This document shows positions 1 through 9,200 of a stretch of 64,000 nucleotides of DNA, piece by piece; position 1 is the stretch's first letter; every line of letters begins with the position of its first letter. The stretch lies in contig JAPPAK010000007.1 in assembly GCA_026705605.1 (NCBI GenBank), forward strand, positions 1 through 64,000, given 5' to 3'. Position numbers and translations under genes: made by a program. The DNA comes from Chloroflexota bacterium. GTDB lineage: Bacteria; Chloroflexota; Dehalococcoidia; Tepidiformales; Tepidiformaceae. A model generated the notes under the pieces. That model saw only the letters and a list, made by a program, of their open reading frames with translations. It made no database searches and had not been told where the DNA came from.

Positions 1-2
1 GG

Positions 3-1106
3 CGCATCGTGCAGGTGCTGGGCAACCTGCTGTCCAACGCCGCCCGGCACTCCCCCGAGTCGTCGGTGATCCGGGTGACCGCCGTACGGGATGGCGTGCA
101 CGTCGCAGTCTCGGTGGCGAACGAGGGGCAGGGCATCCCGGCGGAGAGCCTGCCGCAGCTGTTCCGGAAGTTCTCGAGGGCGCAGCCCGAGGAGCAGGAA
201 GGGGACACGGGCCTCGGTCTGGCCATCTGCAAGGGCATCGTGGAGGCGCACGGTGGCCGTATCTGGGCCGAGAGCGACGGACCGGGACTGGGTGCGCGCT
301 TCACCTTCACGCTTCCCTCCGTGGAGGAGACGGGGAGCGGCGCTTCCGCCGCGCTTCCGGCCGTCCAGCGCCCGTCCCGCTCGCGGCGCGGACAGCGGGA
401 GGCGGACGAACGGGTGCGCGTGCTCGCCGTGGACGACGACCCCAACGACCTCCGCTACGTGCGCGACGCCCTCGTCCAGGCGGGCTACACGCCGCTGATG
501 GCCGGGGACGCGCGGGAGGCGCTCAGCCTGATGGAGGAGGAACGGCCGGACCTGGCCCTGCTGGACCTGATGTTGCCCGGCACGAACGGCATCGAGCTGA
601 TGAAGGAGATCCTGAAGAGGGTGGACGTGCCGGTCATCTTCCTTTCGGCCTACGGCGGGGACGAGCTCGTCACCCAGGCCCTCGAGACGGGCGCCGTCGA
701 CTACGTGGCCAAGCCGTTCTCGCCCACGGAGCTGGCGGCGCGGATCAAGGCGGCGCTGCGCCGGCGGGTGGCGGACGAGCCGGTGGAGCCCTACGTGCTC
801 GGCGACCTGACCATCGATTACCCCGAGCGCCGGGTGACCCTCGCTGGCCGGCCGGTGCAACTGACCGCGACGGAGTACGGGCTGCTCGCCGAGCTGGCGG
901 CCAACGCCGGCCGGGTGCTGACCTACCAGCACCTGCTGGAGCGGGTCTGGGGCGAGAAGGGCGACGGCGACGTGCGCCCCATGCGCACCATCGTCAGCAA
1001 GCTCCGCCGCAAGCTGGGTGAGGACGCCGACAACCCCCGCTACGTCTTCACCGAGCCCCGCGTCGGCTTCCGCATGCCCCGCGGCAGGCCGTCCGACGGG
1101 GAGTAG
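3..1106 (+). CDS. hybrid histidine kinase fused to an OmpR-type DNA-binding response regulator (5' end outside window)
   Basis: The frame is open from the window edge, so only the C-terminal part is seen. It starts in the kinase ATPase domain: N-box NLLSNAARHSP, G1 box GQGIP, F-box LFRKFSR and G2 box GLGLAICKGIVEAHGG. A short Pro/Arg linker follows, then a receiver domain (VDDD acidic pocket; phosphoacceptor Asp in LLDLMLPG, codon at 564; Lys in AKPFSP), then a winged-helix transcriptional domain ending near the C-terminus (RPMRTIVSKLRRKLG). Kinase, receiver and DNA-binding output on one chain should allow signal-to-DNA transfer without a separate regulator. Its signal is unknown because the sensor part is missing. 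It lies 368 bases upstream of the sterol cluster in the same orientation, so regulation of that cluster is possible but unproven. Confidence 0.9.
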   Translation, partial: RIVQVLGNLLSNAARHSPESSVIRVTAVRDGVHVAVSVANEGQGIPAESLPQLFRKFSRAQPEEQEGDTGLGLAICKGIVEAHGGRIWAESDGPGLGARFTFTLPSVEETGSGASAALPAVQRPSRSRRGQREADERVRVLAVDDDPNDLRYVRDALVQAGYTPLMAGDAREALSLMEEERPDLALLDLMLPGTNGIELMKEILKRVDVPVIFLSAYGGDELVTQALETGAVDYVAKPFSPTELAARIKAALRRRVADEPVEPYVLGDLTIDYPERRVTLAGRPVQLTATEYGLLAELAANAGRVLTYQHLLERVWGEKGDGDVRPMRTIVSKLRRKLGEDADNPRYVFTEPRVGFRMPRGRPSDGE

Positions 1107-1474
1107 CCGGGGGCGCGCACTGGCCTGGACAGCATCCCGCGGGAGCGTGGGAATGGGTGAGGTCCGGTGCTCGCTCGGGCGGAAGTCCGGGTACCGCTCC
1201 ACGGCGGCATTCCCCCTGCGCAGTCGCTGTGCCGCGGGGAGTTCGTGTGGTCCGGCGACTGCCCCGGGACGGCGATCGAGGGAGGCTGCTGGTCGCGTAT
1301 CGAGCCTGTCCCGGGAGCGGACGGACATCGCCTGACAGCCTCTCGGCACGACCCGGCGATGGGGCGCCTCGCGGGTCGGCGCGCTCACATGGCCAATCTT
1401 GCGTGTCTGACGGCCGCTGACTTAGCCTTCAGCCCCAAGTGTCGCCGTCCTGGACGCGATGCAGTGGGAATCGC
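1107..1474. other. gene-free spacer before the sterol cluster
   Basis: No reading frame here resembles a protein. The spacer contains an 8-base inverted repeat (GCAGTCGC at 1220-1227 with GCGACTGC at 1255-1262, 27-base loop). This could be an operator or a weak hairpin. I could not pick a convincing promoter pair, but the promoter of the plus-strand sterol genes most likely lies here. Confidence 0.4.
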
Positions 1475-2572
1475 ATGGGCTCACAGCCATCCTCCAACGT
1501 CTCAAACACATCGACGCCGCCCGTGTTCCTCACGGGCGCGGCGGGGCATGTGGGGGCCAATCTGGTCCGCAGGTTGCTCGATGACGGCGTGCCGGTGCGG
1601 GTGCTGCTGAGAGCGGAGGACGACAACGAAGCCCTGGAAGGGCTCGATGTTGAGCGGGCCTACGGCGACATTCGAGACCTGGACGCCACCAGGGAAGTCC
1701 TCGCGGGTTGCCGTGGCGTGTATCACGTCGCGGCCCTCGTCTCGACAATCGACGGGAACGACGCCCATCGGCGGGACATCTTCGAAAGCAACGTACTCGG
1801 CACACGCAACGTGCTCCGGGCGGCGCGGGAGGTGGAGGCCGGACGGGTGGTGGTCACAGGTTCCTTTAGCGCCGTTGGCTACGACCTGGACGACCCGTCT
1901 GCTCCGACCAGGGAATCCATGCCCTTCTATCCGATGGAACGCACGATGCCCTACGAGCGCAGCAAGGCGATGGTGGAGAGCGAGTGCTGGCATGCTGCGG
2001 CGACTGGTCAGGATGTCGTGGTGGCCACCTGCTGCGCGGTCGTCGGTGGCAACGACTTCCTGCCCTCGCGAGTGGGGCGAACGTTGTGCGACTTCGCCAA
2101 CCGCAAGCTCTTCGCCTACGTCGATGGGGGATTCGAGTTCGTGGCGGCCCAGGACATCGTGCAGGGGCACCTGTTGTGCATGGAGCGGGGGCGTTCGGGA
2201 GAAAAGTACATCTTCAGCACCGAGTTCAAGACCATCTCCGACCTCCTGGATCTGTTCCAGGAGGTTTCAGGCATTCAGCGACCGCGCCGGCAGGTACCCC
2301 TCCGCTTGATGCTCGCCTTCTCGGAAGTGGCGAGCTATGCCCTGAGCCGGCTGCATCCGAGCTACCCCCAGCGCTTCACGCCCGGCGCGATCCGCCTGTT
2401 GCAGCAACGCCGTCACGCCGACACCACCAAGGCGAGGGAGGAACTCGGCTTCCAGCCGACGACCATCCGCGCCGCGATTCAGGATGCCTACGCGTTTCAC
2501 TACCATCAGCGCAACGCGGTCACCAACCCCCGCGCGAAGCGACCGGAACTGCCTGCGACGGCAGGAGAGTGA
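1475..2572 (+). CDS. NAD(P)-dependent SDR of the 3-beta-hydroxysteroid dehydrogenase/epimerase type, SdmB-like (sterol C-4 demethylation)
   Basis: This is an extended short-chain dehydrogenase of 365 residues. The N-terminal Rossmann motif is TGAAGHVG (residues 20-27), and the catalytic YxxxK pair is in PYERSKAMVE. The nearest general families are the NSDHL/ERG26 3-beta-HSDs and the HpnA-like epimerases. In bacterial sterol makers such as Methylococcus, SdmB, an SDR, works with the Rieske oxygenase SdmA to remove C-4 methyls. Here the SDR lies 45 bases upstream of exactly such a Rieske gene, so a C-4 decarboxylating dehydrogenase role is the best inference. The ATG at 1475 is preferred over a GTG at 1439, because the extra 12 residues are unlike the family and the fold begins shortly after residue 15. 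Sequence alone does not exclude a sugar epimerase. Confidence 0.75.
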   Translation: MGSQPSSNVSNTSTPPVFLTGAAGHVGANLVRRLLDDGVPVRVLLRAEDDNEALEGLDVERAYGDIRDLDATREVLAGCRGVYHVAALVSTIDGNDAHRRDIFESNVLGTRNVLRAAREVEAGRVVVTGSFSAVGYDLDDPSAPTRESMPFYPMERTMPYERSKAMVESECWHAAATGQDVVVATCCAVVGGNDFLPSRVGRTLCDFANRKLFAYVDGGFEFVAAQDIVQGHLLCMERGRSGEKYIFSTEFKTISDLLDLFQEVSGIQRPRRQVPLRLMLAFSEVASYALSRLHPSYPQRFTPGAIRLLQQRRHADTTKAREELGFQPTTIRAAIQDAYAFHYHQRNAVTNPRAKRPELPATAGE

Positions 2573-2617
2573 CGGTGCCTGGGCGGGTGACCGGCGCAAC
2601 GCGGGGGGCTGCGTGAC

Positions 2618-3727
2618 ATGAGCGTCGACGTGGACACCGCGCCGGCCGGCCCGCCAGCTCTCGAGGATGCCCGCAACCTGCGTCAGCGGGCGCGCGCCGT
2701 GGGCATGAACCCGGACTACTGGTACGCCGTCGAGGAAGTGCGGCGGGTGAAGCCGGGCACGGTGACCGAGGTCGTGTTCTGGAAGCAGTCCATCGCGCTG
2801 TACCGGTCCGAAGACGGCTCATTTCACGCGATCGAGAATCGTTGCCTGCACCGCCAGATCAAGCTCTCCCTCGGCCAGGTCGACGGCTGCCGGCTCGTCT
2901 GCGGCTACCACGGCTGGGAGTACGACGAGGACGGGCGGGTCTCGGAGATCCCCGACTTGTTTGGGCGGCAAGAGGTGCCGAACCTGTCGGTCCGGACGTA
3001 TCCCGTCCAGGTCCGCTACGGGCTGGTCTGGATCTTCCCGGGAGACCCGGCACTTGCCGAAGAGCGTCAGATCCCGGAAATCCCCGAGCTCGAAGGGTCC
3101 TCGCGGTGGGCCTGCGTGCCGCTGGTTTTCGACCTTCAGGCCCATCACTCGATCATCATCGACAACGTGAGCGACTTCTCGCACGCCTATCTGCACCGTC
3201 GCTATCGACCGTTCGACGGCGCCACGCTCACGCGCCACGAGACCGTCGGCGACAACGTGCACCTCGCCTATGAGACGAGAGTCGGCCGCGGGCGCATCTC
3301 CGGGTTGTTCGTCGACCATGCGCGATTGAATACCAACCACATGGAGCTCTGCTACGAATATCCCTACCAACGGTCGAACACCGATGACGAAATCAAGCAC
3401 TGGCTCTTCGTGCTGCCGATCGATGAGCGGACGACGCGGACGTTTTTCCTCTTCTACTTCAGGTCGCTCAAGCTGCCCCTGATCCCCGTCCGCATCCCTC
3501 GCCTGGCCATGACCACCGTCCTGCGGATCGCCAACCGCATGCTGATAGGCCCGTTGCTCTCGCAGGACCGCGTGGCGGTCGAGGCGGAGCAGAAGGGCTA
3601 CGAGACCAATTGGGACGCTCCTCCGATCGAGGTCAATCCAGTCGTGCGGTCCTTCCAACAGGTGACGGTGCGCAAGTGGCAGGAACACCTGGATGGCGAG
3701 GGGGCGAAGAGTCTGAACGGTGCATGA
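2618..3727 (+). CDS. Rieske non-heme iron oxygenase, SdmA-like (sterol C-4 demethylase candidate)
   Basis: The protein has 369 residues. The N-terminal Rieske [2Fe-2S] site is CLH (Cys76, His78) with CGYH (Cys95, His98). The mononuclear iron site is DFSHAYLH (Asp186, His189, His193) in the C-terminal catalytic domain. This is the layout of single-component ring-hydroxylating-type oxygenases, including bacterial SdmA, which oxidises the sterol C-4 methyl group. No ferredoxin or reductase is encoded nearby, so electrons must come from elsewhere. The stop overlaps the next gene's start by 8 bases, indicating translational coupling with the sterol reductase gene. The exact substrate is inferred from its neighbours, not from residues. 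Confidence 0.82.
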   Translation: MSVDVDTAPAGPPALEDARNLRQRARAVGMNPDYWYAVEEVRRVKPGTVTEVVFWKQSIALYRSEDGSFHAIENRCLHRQIKLSLGQVDGCRLVCGYHGWEYDEDGRVSEIPDLFGRQEVPNLSVRTYPVQVRYGLVWIFPGDPALAEERQIPEIPELEGSSRWACVPLVFDLQAHHSIIIDNVSDFSHAYLHRRYRPFDGATLTRHETVGDNVHLAYETRVGRGRISGLFVDHARLNTNHMELCYEYPYQRSNTDDEIKHWLFVLPIDERTTRTFFLFYFRSLKLPLIPVRIPRLAMTTVLRIANRMLIGPLLSQDRVAVEAEQKGYETNWDAPPIEVNPVVRSFQQVTVRKWQEHLDGEGAKSLNGA

Positions 3728-4817
3728 CCTGCCGTCGGCCTGGACGGAGTTCTCAGGCCTGAGCCTCATCGAAGCAGCCGCAATCTTCCTGGTGTTCGTC
3801 GGCATCCTGCTGCTGGGTTCGATGTGGGTGCCGGGTCGGAAGGTGGCCGCCGGCCCCGATCTCGAGGGAGTGTCGCGCACCTACACCCTCAACGGGCTGG
3901 CGCTGTTCGTGATCGTCATCCTGCTGGCGGTGCTCGGCGAGATCCTCGACGTGATTTCACTGTCGGTGCTGTACTCGCACTTCGCCGAACTGTTCATCGT
4001 GGCGAACGTCTTCGCCTTCGCGCTCTCAGTCTGGTTGTACTGGCGCGCGGCACGCGGGCAAAGCGAATCGCCGGGGTTCTTGCGGGGAGTGTTCTTTGGC
4101 CGCCAGCTCAACCCGACCTGGTTTGGGGTCGACCTGAAGCTGTTCAGCTACCGACCTTCCCTGATAGCTCTGGCGCTCTTCAATGTGTCGTTCGCAGTTG
4201 TGCAATACGACACGTACGGCGAGCTCACCCTGCAGATGATCCTCTACCAGTCCTTCACGTTCCTGTACGTCGTGAATTACTTCCAGTTTGAAGGTGGAAT
4301 GATCTACACCTGGGACATCGTGTCCGAGCGTTTTGGGTGGATGTTGGCGTGGGGTGACTACGTGCTGGTGCCATTCTTCTATTGCCTGCCGGGCTGGTGG
4401 CTGGTGCATCAAACGGATTCGCTCCCTGCCATTGCAGCAGTGGCGCTCTGCTTGCTGTTTGTAGTCGGATTCTGCGTGTTCCGCGGCGCGAACCAACAGA
4501 AGCACCGGTTCAAGCAGAACGCGAAGACTTCGATCTGGGGACGGCCGGCCGAGTCCCTGGACGGGCGACTCCTGGTATCCGGATTCTGGGGCGTGGGGCG
4601 CCACTTGAACTATTCGGGCGAGATCTGCGTGTACTTCGCCTTCGCACTCACGACCGGGTTCTCGTCCTGGATCCCGTTTCTCCTGCCCGTGTGGCTGACG
4701 GCTCTGCTGTGGCATCGATCGACACGCGACGACCGCCGCTGCCGCATCAAGTATGGGGACCTGTGGGACCGCTACAGGCAGCGGGTGCCCTACGCATTGA
4801 TACCTCGTGTCTATTAG
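3720..4817 (+). CDS. sterol C-14(15) reductase, ERG24/DHCR7 family
   Basis: This polytopic membrane protein of 365 residues has about nine or ten hydrophobic segments. It carries the two family signatures near the C-terminus: LLVSGFWGVGRHLNYSGE (about residues 284-301) and the block RDDRRCRIKYGDLWDRY followed by RVPYALIPRVY at the very end. Eukaryotic members reduce the 14,15, 7,8 or 24(28) double bond of sterols with NADPH. Directly before a CYP51-type demethylase, which leaves a delta-14 double bond, the C-14 reductase role is the most likely. The start is a GTG that overlaps the Rieske gene. Base and codon use match the neighbours. The specific double bond reduced cannot be proven from sequence. 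Confidence 0.85.
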   Translation: MHDLPSAWTEFSGLSLIEAAAIFLVFVGILLLGSMWVPGRKVAAGPDLEGVSRTYTLNGLALFVIVILLAVLGEILDVISLSVLYSHFAELFIVANVFAFALSVWLYWRAARGQSESPGFLRGVFFGRQLNPTWFGVDLKLFSYRPSLIALALFNVSFAVVQYDTYGELTLQMILYQSFTFLYVVNYFQFEGGMIYTWDIVSERFGWMLAWGDYVLVPFFYCLPGWWLVHQTDSLPAIAAVALCLLFVVGFCVFRGANQQKHRFKQNAKTSIWGRPAESLDGRLLVSGFWGVGRHLNYSGEICVYFAFALTTGFSSWIPFLLPVWLTALLWHRSTRDDRRCRIKYGDLWDRYRQRVPYALIPRVY

Positions 4818-4843
4818 ATTCATGTCTCGGAAAGAAGGCTCCA

Positions 4844-6232
4844 GTGGCTCAATCGCGTAACGGTCTGGCGACTTCACAGGAGGATCGGGCGGTTCCCGAA
4901 CTTGGCGGAGGGGCGCCGCTGATAGGCCACCTGCGAGACTTCCAGCGCGACCCGGCGGCGATGTTGAGCCGGGGCTGGCGGCAATTGGGCGACCTGTTTC
5001 GATTTCGGCTGGGTCCCCGCCAGTTCGTGCTCTTCACCGGTCCCGAAGCGCACGACGCCTTCTTCAGCGCGCCCGACGACCAACTGGACGCCAAGTCCGT
5101 CTATCAGTTCACGGTCCCGATCTTCGGTCGAGGTGTGGCCTACGACGTCGCCCCCGAGGTGATGGCCGAACAACTCGGCTTTCTCTATCCGGCGCTACAG
5201 GACGCTGCCATGCAGAGGTCCGTCCGCTTCATGTTCGAGGAGACGTCGCGGTTCGCAGACTCCCTCGGCGAGGAGGGTGAGCTCGATCTGCCGGCCGCGA
5301 TGAACGAACTGACCGTCAAGATCGCCAGCCGCAGTCTCCTCGGACAGGAGGTCCGGGATCAGGTGGACGAGGGATTCGCCGATGCCTATCACGATCTGCA
5401 GAAGGGCATCAACACGCTCGGCTTCTTTCTTCCCAGGCTCCCCACCCCGGCGCATCGGAGCCGGGACCGAGCACGCAAGCACGTGGCGGAGCTCTTCAGC
5501 GGGATCATGGCGGCGCGCCGGCAGGCCGGGGTCCGTCCCGAGGACTTCATGCAGTCGCTCATGGACGCCAGCTACGGTGATGGCCGCACCCTGGACGACG
5601 ACGAGATCACGGGGATTCTCCTGACGGTGTTGTTTGCGGGGCAACACACCAGCGGGGTGCTGGCAACCTGGACCGGTCTGGAACTCCTGGGAGCGACGTC
5701 GTACCTGGCGCGGATACGGGAGGAAACGCAGGCCATCTACGGCGAGACGGGGAGCATGGACCTTGAGGGCCTGAAGCAACAGGTGACCATGGAAAACGCC
5801 GTCCGTGAGGGCGAGCGGCTTCACCCGCCGCTGATCCTGTTGATCCGCAAGGTGCTCAAGCCGATGCGGTACGGAGAGTACGTGGTGCCCGAGGGCTCCC
5901 TTGCGATGGTGTCGCCGGCGGTTTCTCACCGGCTGCCGCATCTGTTCGCCGACCCGGACCGCTTCAACCCGGATCGCTTCGCCCCGCCCGCTCGCGAGGA
6001 CAGGCAGCATCACTACGCCCTGATCGGTTTCGGTGGCGGCAACCACCGCTGCATGGGCAAGCACTTCGCCTATCTGCAGGTCCAGGCAATCTGGACCGTG
6101 CTGCTCGATCGGTTCGACCTGAGTCTGGAGACCGACGTGCCAGCTCCCAACTACGGCAGCTGGGTAACGGGTCCGGTAACACCCTGCAAGGTCCGTTACA
6201 GGCGCCGTGCAGAGGGAAGCGTCTTCCGGTGA
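4844..6232 (+). CDS. cyp51: cytochrome P450 of the CYP51 (sterol 14-alpha-demethylase) type
   Basis: The P450 has 462 residues. CYP51-like landmarks are visible: YQFTVPIFGRGVAYD in the B-C region (residues 87-101, with the Y/F-rich substrate-recognition motif), I-helix AGQHTSG (265-271, close to the classic AGQHTSS), ExxR in EGERLHPP, and heme loop FGGGNHRCMG with Cys403. Such enzymes remove the 14-alpha-methyl group of lanosterol or related sterols in three oxidations. The reading frame is open further upstream, but the GTG at 4844, preceded by an AGAAGG ribosome site, gives the proper N-terminus; anything earlier overlaps the reductase gene. The stop overlaps the next start (GTGA), so it is coupled to the epoxidase-cyclase. 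No ferredoxin gene is adjacent. Confidence 0.9.
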   Translation: MAQSRNGLATSQEDRAVPELGGGAPLIGHLRDFQRDPAAMLSRGWRQLGDLFRFRLGPRQFVLFTGPEAHDAFFSAPDDQLDAKSVYQFTVPIFGRGVAYDVAPEVMAEQLGFLYPALQDAAMQRSVRFMFEETSRFADSLGEEGELDLPAAMNELTVKIASRSLLGQEVRDQVDEGFADAYHDLQKGINTLGFFLPRLPTPAHRSRDRARKHVAELFSGIMAARRQAGVRPEDFMQSLMDASYGDGRTLDDDEITGILLTVLFAGQHTSGVLATWTGLELLGATSYLARIREETQAIYGETGSMDLEGLKQQVTMENAVREGERLHPPLILLIRKVLKPMRYGEYVVPEGSLAMVSPAVSHRLPHLFADPDRFNPDRFAPPAREDRQHHYALIGFGGGNHRCMGKHFAYLQVQAIWTVLLDRFDLSLETDVPAPNYGSWVTGPVTPCKVRYRRRAEGSVFR

Positions 6233-9200
6233 CCGACAGCCGAGGTGGCTCCTACGATGTAGCGATCGTCGGTGCCGGACCCGTGGGCAGCCTGTGCGCG
6301 ATTGCCCATGCCCGAAAGGGCTATCGCGTAGCGTTGTTCGAGGCGAACCCCGCGGCGTCCAAACGACTGGCGGGTGAATGGCTGCATCCTCCGGCGGCGC
6401 GAATCCTGCGTGAACTCGGGCTATCGGTTAGTGGTGATGCCCAGAGCGCCTCGGGTAAGGGGTTCGTGGTGTTCCCGGAAGACCGCGAGCACCCGATCGT
6501 GATCCCGTATTCGAACGGAACCCACGGTCTGGTCTGCGACCACGCGACGCTCGTCTCGCGTCTGCGCGAGGCGGTAGAGAGCGAGCCCGGTATCGACTTC
6601 AGACTGCACACACGGGTGTCTGAGGTCGAAGACGGGCGGCTGTCGTACGTGCAGAACGGCGCCAGCGAATTCGTTGACGCGGAGCGGATCGTTGGCGCGG
6701 ACGGCCGCTCCTCCGTCGTCCGGCGATCGCTGGGTCTCGCGACGCGATCGAAGATGTGCTCGCGGATGGTTGGGCTCACGCTGAAGGGGGTGAGCCTGCC
6801 GATGGAGGGGTACGGGCACATCGTCTGCGGTGCGCCCGGTCCGGTGCTGATTTACCGCCTCAGCGAAGACCGTGTCCGGGCAGTCGTCGACATCCCCCTG
6901 GAGTATTCGTCCCATGAATGGAAAGGCGTACTGGCGGACTCGTTTGCACGCTGGATGCCGGAGGGGCTCCAGTCGGCGTTCATCGAAGCGAGCGCCGAGG
7001 AGCGCCTTGACGCCTCTGCCAACGCCGTAAGTCCGCGGGTCACGTACGGAACCTCACGGCGGGTGCTGATCGGCGATGCGGCCGGGCACTATCACCCACT
7101 GACGGCCACGGGGCTCACGCTTGGCTTCGGGGATGCCATGGCGCTGGCCGAGGGTGAGGAGTTTCGCGACTTCAGCAACGAGCGATTCGAGGCGACGCGC
7201 GTTCCCGAAGTGTTGGCGATGGGGCTCTACGAGGTCTTCGCCGATCAACGGGCGGAAGCGACCGCGCTCCGACAGGCGATGTACAGGCGCTGGCGCTCCA
7301 GTTCCGCCGCCTGCGACAAGACCATGGGGCTCCTCGCCTGTGAGGACAGATCTGTGAGCAGCCTGAGCCGGGAGTTCACGACAACGATCGTGTGGGCATT
7401 GAGGGCCACCGTCCCGAGATCACTCAACGGGTCGGCCTGGCGCCGGTTCCGCGAGGTGGCTCGCGGAATGGGCAATCGTCTGGGGTGGCTCTCGCTGGGG
7501 GCCTGGCACCTGTACCGGGGCAGACGGGCGGGAGGCACGGCGCCGGAGCGACCTACCCGAACGCTGGCTCGCGCGTTTCTGGCCTCCATGCCATCGGCGT
7601 CGGGACCGGCTGGCGATGCGCTCCCGACCGAGACGGTGTCACCCGATGCAGGGACGGCGCTGGAGAGGGCCGCGACGCGCCTGCTGGACCTCCAGGCCGA
7701 GGATGGCAGCTGGGAAGGGGAGATGGTCTGGTGCCCCATGCTCACGGCGCAGTGGGTACTGCTGCACCACATCCTCGGGCGGCCGATCGACGACGGTCGG
7801 CGCCAGCGCGTGCTGCGTTACTTCGAGCAGTCCCGCCTGCCGGAAGGGGTGTGGGGTCTGCACGATCACTCGGCGCCCCATCTGTTCGTGACCACGCTGG
7901 TGTACATCGCGTCACGGCTGCTCGGCGTCGAACGGGACGATCAACTGATCGAACCGGCGCGGCGATTCCTGCAGGCGGAGGGGGTGCAGAACATCCCCAG
8001 CTGGGGAAAGTTCTGGCTGGCGCTCCTCAATCTCTACGACTGGACCGGGCTACACCCCATTCTCCCGGAACTGTGGAGCTTGCCCCGGCGCCTTCCGTTG
8101 CATCCCTCGAACTGGTACTGCCACACGCGGCTTATCTACATGGCCATGGCCGCGATCTACGCGGACCGGTTCCAGGCTCCCGTGACACCTACGATCTCGT
8201 CCTTGCGCGACGAGCTGTTCCCCCAGGGGTTCGGGAACGTCGACTTTCCCGCGAGTCGCAACCGGTTGCGCGAGGCTGACCTCTTCGCGAGACCGACCGT
8301 GTGGCTACGAGCCGGTTACCGAGGCGCGCAGCTGCTCGAGCGATTCCATGGCAAGCGCCTGCGCGCCAGGTCGGTGGACGCGCTCATCAGCCAGATCAAG
8401 TGGGAGCTGAACACGACAGATCACACGAGCATCTCCCCCGTCAGCGGCCTGCTGAACATCCTTGCCCTGTGGCTCCGCGATCCCGACGACCCCGACTGCC
8501 AGCGAGCGCTCGAGCAGCTCGACCTCTGGTTCTGGGAAGACGAGGAGCAGGGGGCGCGGATGACCGGAGCGAGAAGCGCCTCCTGGGACACCGGATTCGC
8601 ACTCCAGGCACTCTCCACCGCGCCCCGACTCGGCGGAGTGCCGGACGCGCTTCAGCGCGGATCCGCCTTCCTGCGCACACAGCAGATCGAGGACAGCTTC
8701 CCCGGATTCCGCGAGGCGTACCGGAACGACCCCCAGGGAGGCTGGTGTTTCGCGGGCAAGTGGCACGGCTGGCCGGTGACGGACTGTACCGCGGAAGCCG
8801 TGCTCGGGCTCATCGCCGTGGATCGCACGGCCGTACCCGAGACGGCCCTCCGCGATGCGGTTCGTTTCATGCTGCGTGGCCAGAATCGCGATGGCGGATT
8901 CGGCAGCTACGAGGCCCGGCGCACCGTGTTCGATCTCGAACGATTCAACCCCGCCGAGATGTTTGGCGAATCGATGACGGAGCATTCGTTCGTCGAATGC
9001 ACCGCCTCCTGCATGGCAGCGCTCGCCGCTTGCAGGGAGCACTTCCCGGAGGTCTTCGATGGACCTGCGGAGCGCGCCCTGTCGCAGGCAGACGTGTGGC
9101 TTCGCCACAATCAGGAACGCGATGGATCGTGGCGTGGCGTCTGGGGCGTTCAGTTCATTTACGGCACGTTGTTCGGGATACGAGGCCTGATTGCCGGCGG

